A DNA stretch of 64,000 bases, taken from NCBI RefSeq assembly GCF_001426945.1, contig NZ_LMFS01000001.1:665151-729150 (forward strand), written 5' to 3'. The notes under the pieces are model-generated. The model did no database searches. It was not told where the DNA came from and saw only the letters and a list, made by a program, of their open reading frames with translations. Source of the stretch: Pseudolabrys sp. Root1462 (GTDB taxonomy: Bacteria > Pseudomonadota > Alphaproteobacteria > Rhizobiales > Xanthobacteraceae). Below are positions 56,501 through 64,000 of the stretch, in pieces. The translations under genes and the position numbers were made by a program. Each line of letters opens with the position of its first letter. Position 1 is the first letter of the stretch.

Positions 56501-58093
56501 TTGCCGAGCGAAGATCAGGATCAGCGCCTTAACCGTGCGCTCGCCGCCTATCTGCGCCAGGAGATCCAGGCTCCGGCGCTGGCGATCGGCGATTTTCTCG
56601 ATATCCTGAGCGAGGACGCGCGTCGTCTCGGCCGTGACGACATTCTGAGCGATCTCGATCGCATGCAGAGTGCCGCCGCGAAGCTCAACGCCTTCGTCGC
56701 CGCGGTGGTGGATCAGGGATCCGGCCACGGCCTCGGCGAAAACGATCACGAATTCAACCGCCGCCTGCGCCACGACCTGCGCACGCCGCTCAATGCCGTC
56801 ATCGGCTACAGCGAGATGCTGATCGAGGATCTCAATGGTGCCGGCGACAACGGCTTGCGCGAGGATCTGACCAAGCTCAAGCAAGCCGCCGATCAGTTGC
56901 TCGGCCAGATCGACGCCATGGTCGCGCTCACACGCGCCGACGACGCGCCGATCGCGCGCGAGGAAAAGCTCGCCGGCCATGCGGGCATCGTCGCCGAGGT
57001 GCTGCGCACGGTGCAGCCTCTGAATGTCGGCGCCTCACATCTCATCGACCGGCAGAGCCGCATTCTCGTGATCGATGATAACGCGGCCAATCGCGACGTA
57101 CTCGAGCGGCGGCTGACGCGCGAAGGTCACGCCGTCGTCACCGCTGCCGATGGCGCGGAGGGATTGAAGCGCGTCGGCGAGGGCGAGTTCGATCTGGTCC
57201 TGCTCGATCTCATCATGCCGGAAATAAGCGGTTTCGAGGTTCTCACCCGTCTCAAGGGCGACGAGCGCACAGCGCATATCCCGGTCATCGTCATCTCGGC
57301 GCTTGACGAGCTCGACAGCGTCGTGCGCTGCATCGAGGCCGGCGCCGATGACTACCTGCCGAAGCCGTTCGATCCGATCCTCTTGCGCACCCGCATCAAC
57401 TCGTCGCTCGAAAAGAAGTGGCTGCGCGACCGCGAAAAGAAATTCATCGCCGACCTTGAGACCGAGAAGAAGAAATCCGAGACGCTGCTGCTCAACATCC
57501 TGCCGTCGAGCATCGTCAGCCGCATGCGTGAAGGCGAACTGAAGATCGCCGACCGTGTCCAGGAGTCGACCATCCTGTTCTGCGATCTGGCCGGCTTCAC
57601 CGTCCTGTCCGGCACGATGCCGGCCGAGAGCGTGCTCGATTTCCTCGGCCGCATCTTCACCGTATTCGACGCCCTTTCCGCCGAGGCTGGCGTCGAGAAG
57701 ATCAAGACCATCGGCGACGCCTACATGGCGGCGGCCGGCATCCCCGAGCCGCAGCCCGATCACGCCGAGCGCATCGTTGCGCTGGCGCCGCGCATGATGC
57801 GCGCCGTGCAGGACGTCGCCCGTGAGACCGGCCTCGCCCTCAACGCCCGCATCGGCATTCACACCGGGCCGATCGTCGCCGGCGTCATCGGTACGCACAA
57901 ATTCGCCTATGACGTCTGGGGCGACAGCGTCAACACGGCGAGCCGCATGGAATCGCATTCGCTCACCGGCCGCATCCATCTGACCGACGCGACCCGGCGG
58001 GCGCTGAACGGCCGCTTCCCGCTGGAGCCGCGCGGCATCATCGAGGTCAAGGGCAAAGGCCCCATGGAGACGTATTTTCTGCTGGAGGAATGA
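56501..58093 (+). CDS. HisKA-REC-class III nucleotide cyclase fusion
   Basis: A 530-residue signalling protein. Residues about 75-160 form a HisKA/DHp-like domain with RRLRHDLRTPLNAVIGYSEML, the phosphoacceptor His context of histidine kinases, but no HATPase domain follows. A receiver domain (about 185-305) has ILVIDDNAANRDVL, VLLDLIMPEISG, VIVISAL and YLPKPFDP, and a helical linker leads to a class III cyclase (about 345-525): ILFCDLAGFT and KIKTIGDAYMAAAG with both metal Asp and the purine Lys, and KFAYDVWGDSVNTASRME. It should make cAMP under control of phosphorylation. Start is TTG 56501, with GGGAG about 7 bases upstream. It heads a three-gene operon. Confidence 0.92.
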   Translation: MPSEDQDQRLNRALAAYLRQEIQAPALAIGDFLDILSEDARRLGRDDILSDLDRMQSAAAKLNAFVAAVVDQGSGHGLGENDHEFNRRLRHDLRTPLNAVIGYSEMLIEDLNGAGDNGLREDLTKLKQAADQLLGQIDAMVALTRADDAPIAREEKLAGHAGIVAEVLRTVQPLNVGASHLIDRQSRILVIDDNAANRDVLERRLTREGHAVVTAADGAEGLKRVGEGEFDLVLLDLIMPEISGFEVLTRLKGDERTAHIPVIVISALDELDSVVRCIEAGADDYLPKPFDPILLRTRINSSLEKKWLRDREKKFIADLETEKKKSETLLLNILPSSIVSRMREGELKIADRVQESTILFCDLAGFTVLSGTMPAESVLDFLGRIFTVFDALSAEAGVEKIKTIGDAYMAAAGIPEPQPDHAERIVALAPRMMRAVQDVARETGLALNARIGIHTGPIVAGVIGTHKFAYDVWGDSVNTASRMESHSLTGRIHLTDATRRALNGRFPLEPRGIIEVKGKGPMETYFLLEE

Positions 58094-58143
58094 GCGCGGC
58101 TGGCCTAAAGCTCGGGCCGAGCGCTGCCAAGTGGGGCTGATCG

Positions 58144-60111
<1,968 letters not shown>

Positions 60112-60123
60112 GAAGGTACTGCG

Positions 60124-60492
60124 ATGAAAGTTCTGCTGGTCGAAGACAACGAGATGAATCGCGACATGCTCTCGCGCCGCCTCGCGCGCAACGGTTATGA
60201 GGTGGTGATGGCGGTCGATGGCCAGCAGGCGGTGACCATGGCGGCTTCCGAAAATCCCGACATCATTCTGATGGATATGAGTTTGCCGGTGATCGACGGC
60301 TGGGAAGCGACGCGCCGCGTCAAGGCCGATCCGGCGACGCAGAAGATTCCGGTGATCGCCCTGACCGCGCACGCCATGGCCGAAGACGAGAGCAAGGCGC
60401 GCAACGCCGGCTGCGACGACTTCGACACCAAGCCAGTCGATATCCAGCGCCTGATCGGCAAGATGAAGGCGTTGCTCGACGGCGCGCCGTAG
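60124..60492 (+). CDS. Single-domain response regulator, DivK-like
   Basis: A 122-residue receiver. KVLLVEDNEMNRDMLSRRLARNGYEVVMAVDG, phosphoacceptor Asp in IILMDMSLPVIDGWEATRRVK, ALTAHAM and FDTKPVD are typical of the DivK subgroup. It lacks an output domain, so it passes phosphate on or binds a partner. It begins 12 bases after the hybrid kinase gene and completes the operon. It may be the shuttle between the hybrid kinase and the HisKA-REC-cyclase. Confidence 0.92.
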   Translation: MKVLLVEDNEMNRDMLSRRLARNGYEVVMAVDGQQAVTMAASENPDIILMDMSLPVIDGWEATRRVKADPATQKIPVIALTAHAMAEDESKARNAGCDDFDTKPVDIQRLIGKMKALLDGAP

Positions 60493-60526
60493 CCGCCGCG
60501 CGCGCTTAGGAAGAGCCCGAATTGGT

Positions 60527-60556
60527 GAGGGCCCGGTGATTTCCCACCGGGCCCTC
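60527..60556. terminator. Terminator-like hairpin between the regulator gene and rnpB
   Basis: gagggcccggtg and caccgggccctc form a 12-bp stem with a 6-base loop. It lies downstream of the DivK-like gene (plus) and immediately downstream of RNase P RNA (minus). There is no strong T-tract. Confidence 0.65.
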
Positions 60557-60570
60557 GTCATCGTATCAGC

Positions 60571-60990
60571 CAGCCTATAAGCCGGGTTTTGTATGGCCTG
60601 CTGTCGTAAGCAGACGTGACGGCCATTCCTCTAGTCCGCCGGTTACCCGGCGTCTCAAGCAACCTACCCGAATGACTGGCCCGGACGGACCTAGAGCTTG
60701 CGCTCCTGCGTCATTCCTATTCGGTTTTGCTCCCGGTGGGGTTTGCCGTGCCGCTGTCATTGCTGACAACGCGGTGGGCTCTTACCCCACCGTTTCACCC
60801 TTACCTTGAGCCAATACACAACGCGGCCAAGGCGGTCTGTTTTCTGTGGCACTTTCCCTGAGGCCAACACGGCTTGCGCCGCGCCATCCCCGCCGGACGT
60901 TATCCGGCACCGTTCGTCCATGGAGCCCGGACTTTCCTCTCCGGCCGCCTTTCGGCATTGGCGCGGAGCGGCCGTCCGGCCGACTGACGC
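60571..60990 (-). ncRNA. rnpB: RNase P RNA, bacterial class A
   Basis: This is the catalytic RNA that trims the 5' leader from tRNA precursors. On the minus strand it starts near gcgtcagtcggccggacggccgc, contains the universal P4-region gaggaaagtccgggctcca (complement of 60920-60938), ccacagaaaacagaccgcc (60831-60849), aggaatgg near 60620, and ends with aacccggcttataggctgg. This 420-base length, conserved cores and 3' end fit alphaproteobacterial class A RNA. End positions are approximate by about 10 bases. Confidence 0.93.
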
Positions 60991-61047
60991 TTCAAGGAAT
61001 GGAGACCCAACGTGCCGCCGTCAAGGCAGACGCCAAAGCGTGAAGGC

Positions 61048-61087
61048 AAAAAAAATCCCGGACCGGTCGAGGGGAGACCGGCCCGGG
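61048..61087 (-). terminator. Intrinsic terminator of the small minus-strand gene
   Basis: cccggaccggtc and gaccggcccggg form a 12-bp stem with one mismatch and a 7-base loop; on the minus strand eight T follow. It is about 90 bases downstream of the gene at 61180-61359. Confidence 0.8.
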
Positions 61088-61179
61088 GGGTGCCTTGGGA
61101 GGCAAGTCAAGCGCGCCAACTGGAGGGAACGGCGCGCTATCTCAACATCTCGCAGGAGGTTCAGCCTTCGAGAATTCGC

Positions 61180-61359
61180 TTAGGCGGCAGCGCTTTTGCG
61201 CGGCGCGGGACGGTGAAAGCCGGTAAAAAAGCGCTTGATCGCGGCGGTCAGTTCGCCGGCGGCGGCGCGGGTCACTTCAGCGCGGGCGGCACGGGCCGCG
61301 GCAACGACGCGATTGATGTCTGCGGCGGAAGGATTGGCCGGAATATGGGAGGTATACAT
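61180..61359 (-). CDS. Small conserved hypothetical protein
   Basis: A 59-residue protein, MYTSHIPANPSAADINRVVAAARAARAE..., mostly one Ala/Arg-rich helix followed by a basic tail (KRFFTGFHRPAPRKS). No membrane segment or known domain. Start is ATG 61359 with GGAG 6 bases upstream; an ATG at 61401 would add 14 residues and has no ribosome site. A clear terminator follows. It may be a DNA- or membrane-binding peptide, but no function is known. Confidence 0.65.
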   Translation of the reverse strand: MYTSHIPANPSAADINRVVAAARAARAEVTRAAAGELTAAIKRFFTGFHRPAPRKSAAA

Positions 61360-61482
61360 CTCTAGCTCCGAACGCCTGAGGGGCTGGTCTTTATTCCCCA
61401 TGCGTTGACTGCATAGTATTATCTTTCATTGGAATTATAATCCGCTAAGATGGACATACATCTGTGAACGGATGGAACAGAT

Positions 61483-62412
61483 ATGGATGCCACATCTGAC
61501 CTGCGGGTCTTTGTCCGCGTCATGGATCGCGGCAATTTCTCTCAAGCTGCCAGCGACTTAGGGATTACCCCATCGGCCGTCTCGAAGCTGGTATCGCGGC
61601 TCGAGGACCGGCTCGGTGTCAGGCTCCTGGAACGGAGCACTCGGCGCTTGGCGCTGACGCCCGAAGGCGAGACGTTCCTCGCCCGTGCCCGGCAGATCGT
61701 CGCCGATATTGAGGAAGCCGAAGCCGAGGTGGCACGGGTGCGCGGGGCGCCGCGCGGCAAACTGCGGATCAATGCCGGCACAGCATTCGGTTTGCACCAG
61801 CTGACGCGGGCGCTGCCGGAATTTCTCGCGCGCTATCCGGAAATCGACATTGAATTGTCGATCACCGACCGGCTGGTCGATCTCATCGATGAGCAGACCG
61901 ACATCGCCGTGCGTTCCGGACACATTCCGGAAGGTCCCTTCGTCCAACGCAAACTGGCCGAACTCGAGCGCGTGATCTGCGCGGCGCCGTCCTATCTCGA
62001 AAAACGCGGCACGCCGCAGACGGCGGCTGACCTCAAAGCGCATGATTGCATCGTCGTCGCCGGCCCGGGACTCAATCGCTGGCCATTCAAGACGCGCGCC
62101 GGCATCGATGTCGTCGAAGTGCGGCCGCGCGTCACCACCGATAGCGCGGAGGCGGCGATGCGTATGGCGATCGAAGGCGCCGGCATCATTCGCCTGTCGG
62201 ATGTCATTGTCGGCGATCCGCTCAAGAAGGGCGAGTTGGTGCCGCTGCTCACCGCGATCCATCACGTCGAGCCGTTTCCGCTCGCCGCGATCTATCCGAC
62301 CGGACGCAACCGGCTGCCGCGGGTTGCCGTGTTTCTCGAATTTCTGCGCGAGCGTTTCGGACATGCGCCGTGGCGCATCGCCAATATGGCCGAAGCGCGC
62401 AGCAGCACCTAG
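61483..62412 (+). CDS. LysR family transcriptional regulator
   Basis: A 309-residue regulator with the N-terminal LysR HTH (DLRVFVRVMDRGNFSQAASDLGITPSAVSKLVSRLEDRLGVRLLERSTRRLALTPEGE, about residues 4-63) and a C-terminal periplasmic-binding-like effector domain (about 90-295). It belongs to the broad group without a cognate operon next door: both neighbours are in the opposite or convergent direction, so its targets are unknown. ATG 61483. Its stop overlaps the AraC gene stop by 4 bases. Confidence 0.92.
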   Translation: MDATSDLRVFVRVMDRGNFSQAASDLGITPSAVSKLVSRLEDRLGVRLLERSTRRLALTPEGETFLARARQIVADIEEAEAEVARVRGAPRGKLRINAGTAFGLHQLTRALPEFLARYPEIDIELSITDRLVDLIDEQTDIAVRSGHIPEGPFVQRKLAELERVICAAPSYLEKRGTPQTAADLKAHDCIVVAGPGLNRWPFKTRAGIDVVEVRPRVTTDSAEAAMRMAIEGAGIIRLSDVIVGDPLKKGELVPLLTAIHHVEPFPLAAIYPTGRNRLPRVAVFLEFLRERFGHAPWRIANMAEARSST

Positions 62413-63230
62413 GCGGCGCGGCTGCCGTTGCGATATTCGCTCGGCGTCGTCCCCATCAGGCGGCGGAAGCGGCGGTTGAAGGTAGACAGATCGTTGAAGC
62501 CGGCATCGTAGGCGATCGCCGCCACCGGTTCGTCGCCGGCGCAAAGCCTGAGCGCCGCGCGGCTGAGCCGGGTGCGCAGGATATATTGATGCGGCGTCAG
62601 GCCGACGACCTGCCGGAACGTGCGCAGGAAGTGATAAGGGCTCATCGCGGCCTCGCGCGCCAGCGCGGCGACGGTCAGTTTGCTGTCGGCCTCGGCTTCA
62701 ATGCGACGCGCCGCCAGGCTGACGCGGCGCTCGTCGCGCGCGCTCGGCGTTGCTCGCCGCCGCGCCGGTGTCAGCAGCAAGGCGACGGCGCCGGAGAGCC
62801 GCAGCATGATCTCTTCAAAGGCGCCGCTGTCATGCCGGTCGCGCGCAGACTCTGCGGCGGCAAAGATCGGTGTGAGCTGTGGCAATGGCGGCAGGGCCGG
62901 GCGGTCGAACTTAGTCGTCGTTGCACCGGCTGCGGCCACCGTGTCCTCGAAGCATTGCGGCGTGATGTGGAAGGCGAGACAGCGATCGCCGGGCGCGTGC
63001 TCGTGGCCGCATTCGAAACAGGCGCCGGCATTGCCAAGCAGAAGTGAACCCGGCACCAGCACGGCGGAACCGGCGCGGGTGCGATATTGAAATGAGCCGT
63101 GCGTCACCAAGGCGATCGAGACGTCGCGATGCTGTTCCTCGAACGCCTTGTCGCGCGGGCCGCTGTCGCAAGCGACGTCGCGGACCTGCCAGCCCAAGCC
63201 TTCGGCGACGATATTGGTGGTGACGGCCAT
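62409..63230 (-). CDS. AraC family transcriptional regulator
   Basis: A 273-residue regulator. The N-terminal cupin-like part holds GSFQYRTRAGSAVLVPGSLLLGNAG and CFECGHEHAPGDRCLAFH, where Cys and His residues could bind a metal. The C-terminal double HTH is clear: SKLTVAALAREAAMSPYHFLRTFRQVVGLTPHQYILRTRLSRAALRL and AIAYDAGFNDLSTFNRRFRRLMGTTPSEYR. Start is ATG 63230; an upstream in-frame start at 63290 is weaker. It is divergent from the 63353 gene, a likely target. Confidence 0.9.
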   Translation of the reverse strand: MAVTTNIVAEGLGWQVRDVACDSGPRDKAFEEQHRDVSIALVTHGSFQYRTRAGSAVLVPGSLLLGNAGACFECGHEHAPGDRCLAFHITPQCFEDTVAAAGATTTKFDRPALPPLPQLTPIFAAAESARDRHDSGAFEEIMLRLSGAVALLLTPARRRATPSARDERRVSLAARRIEAEADSKLTVAALAREAAMSPYHFLRTFRQVVGLTPHQYILRTRLSRAALRLCAGDEPVAAIAYDAGFNDLSTFNRRFRRLMGTTPSEYRNGSRAA

Positions 63231-63352
63231 GAACTCGATCCAGCCCGTTGGCGAGGCGTTTTGGTGAAACGCCTCGCCGCAGAATAGCAATTTTTCCCAA
63301 GCACGACAAAGCCCGGGCGGTTAGCTCTGTGCTGTAAAGACGGAGCAATGCG

Positions 63353-63844
63353 ATGGCCCTGCAAACTTCCCGATTCATCGAAACCTTGACGTCCGCCGGT
63401 CCGGCGCCGGACCGCGCCGACAAACTGGCGCTTTATGGGCAGTTCATCGGCGACTGGACGTTCGACGCCACCGTCAACAAGGACGACGGCACCCAGCATC
63501 GCGGGCAGGGCGAGATCCATTTCGCTTGGGTGCTCGACGGCCGTGCCATTCAGGACGTCTGGATCCTGCCCGGCATCTTTTACGGCTCGACCTTGCGGGT
63601 CTACGATCCGGGCATCGACGGCTGGCACATTCTGTGGAGCGATCCGCTGAAGCAACTCTACACGCGGCAGATCGGCCGCGCCCAAGGCCGCGATATCGTG
63701 CAACTCGGCAATGCCGATGACGCTCATATCCGATGGAGCTTTACCGAAGTCACGTCCGATTCTTTCCGCTGGCGCGGCGAACGCTCGGCCGACGGCGGCG
63801 CGACCTGGTTTCTGCAAGCCGATTTCCGCGCCCGACGCAACTGA
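63353..63844 (+). CDS. Conserved hypothetical protein (beta-barrel type, possibly DUF1579-like)
   Basis: A 163-residue soluble protein with alternating beta strands: LALYGQFIGDWTFDATVNKDDGTQHRGQGEIHFAWVLDGRAIQDVW, STLRVYDPGIDGWHILWSD and IRWSFTEVTSDSFRWRGERSADGGATW. The pattern (a GDW motif, then DGRAIQDVW and a closing W) resembles small lipocalin-like or DUF1579 proteins that bind small ligands. It is divergent from the AraC gene (about 120 bases) and precedes a glyoxalase-fold gene by 18 bases, so the three may form a detoxification unit. Confidence 0.72.
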   Translation: MALQTSRFIETLTSAGPAPDRADKLALYGQFIGDWTFDATVNKDDGTQHRGQGEIHFAWVLDGRAIQDVWILPGIFYGSTLRVYDPGIDGWHILWSDPLKQLYTRQIGRAQGRDIVQLGNADDAHIRWSFTEVTSDSFRWRGERSADGGATWFLQADFRARRN

Positions 63845-63862
63845 TCAACACGGAGGCAAGAC

Positions 63863-64000
63863 ATGTTCGACCATATTTCGATCGGGGTGCGTGATCTCGC
63901 ACGCACGCGCCGCTTCTACGATGCGGCCTTGGCGCCGCTCGGCGCGACGTTGAAATACCAGCGCGATGACATGCTCGGCTATGGCCGCGACGAAATTCAA
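63863..64000 (+). CDS. VOC family (glyoxalase-fold) protein, 3' truncated by window edge
   Basis: The first 46 residues of a vicinal oxygen chelate protein: MFDHISIGVRDLARTRRFYDAALAPLGATLKYQRDDMLGYG. The HISIGVRDLARTRRFYDAALAPLG pattern with a metal-binding His at residue 4 is diagnostic of the family, which covers glyoxalase I, dioxygenases and fosfomycin-type resistance proteins. GGAGG lies 6 bases before ATG 63863. Substrate cannot be told from this fragment. Confidence 0.85.
   Translation, partial: MFDHISIGVRDLARTRRFYDAALAPLGATLKYQRDDMLGYGRDEIQ

Overview
The window is chromosomal DNA from a GC-rich alphaproteobacterium, most likely a member of the Rhizobiales near the Bradyrhizobium / Rhodopseudomonas / Pseudolabrys group. 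This rests on the family mix (DUF6101, DUF2093, DUF4170, DUF3309, TIGR01459-type HAD protein, a TipF-like EAL protein, a DivK-like regulator) and on intergenic palindromic repeats typical of that group. I see no tRNA or rRNA genes, phage genes, insertion sequences or CRISPR arrays. It is mostly ordinary core genome with a few accessory modules.

Layout. 1-2863: end of a LolCE/MacB-type ABC exporter (permease fragment and ATPase), then a convergent GT39-type glycosyltransferase. 3000-7500: TipF-like EAL protein, HAD-family protein, galactarate/altronate dehydratase-family protein and a single-domain CheY. 7700-16400: ribF, ileS, lspA, an exported hypothetical and an active/inactive M16 protease pair. 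16500-22850: short-form pgi, DUF1330, arfB, mutL, rsmD-rluB and tadA. 22840-27400: small hypotheticals, an LvaA/ACAD10-like phosphotransferase with a haloacetate dehalogenase-like hydrolase, purD and a zinc-ribbon protein. 27500-29440: xseA and DUF2093. 29556-35100: a minus-strand run pmbA, inositol-phosphatase family gene, DUF4170, DUF374 acyltransferase, waaA and lpxK, a lipid A/Kdo assembly cluster.

36500-46700: a TetR regulator divergent from an EmrAB-type efflux pair with two near-identical perfect 19-bp operators, then a more AT-rich PAS-GGDEF-EAL gene in loosely packed DNA, then a NEW3-domain protein with an ABC-2 transporter. 46730-54080: a 5-oxoprolinase/hydantoinase-type fusion protein divergent from a MarR regulator followed by a complete TRAP transporter (small permease, large permease, binding protein), which looks like one uptake-and-hydrolysis module. 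54150-60500: a 54-residue DUF3309 protein, a proline-rich OmpA-family protein, and a three-gene signalling operon (HisKA-REC-cyclase, hybrid histidine kinase, DivK-like receiver). 60571-60990: RNase P RNA on the minus strand. 61180-64000: a small protein, LysR and AraC regulators, a conserved hypothetical and the start of a glyoxalase-fold gene.

The most interesting items are the HisKA-REC-cyclase/hybrid-kinase operon, the oxoprolinase-TRAP-MarR module, the twin TetR operators, the dehalogenase-like hydrolase that keeps the full fluoroacetate dehalogenase residue set, the 9-bp tandem repeat inside lpxK next to its P-loop, and several families of intergenic palindromes, one of which fills the gap before lspA.
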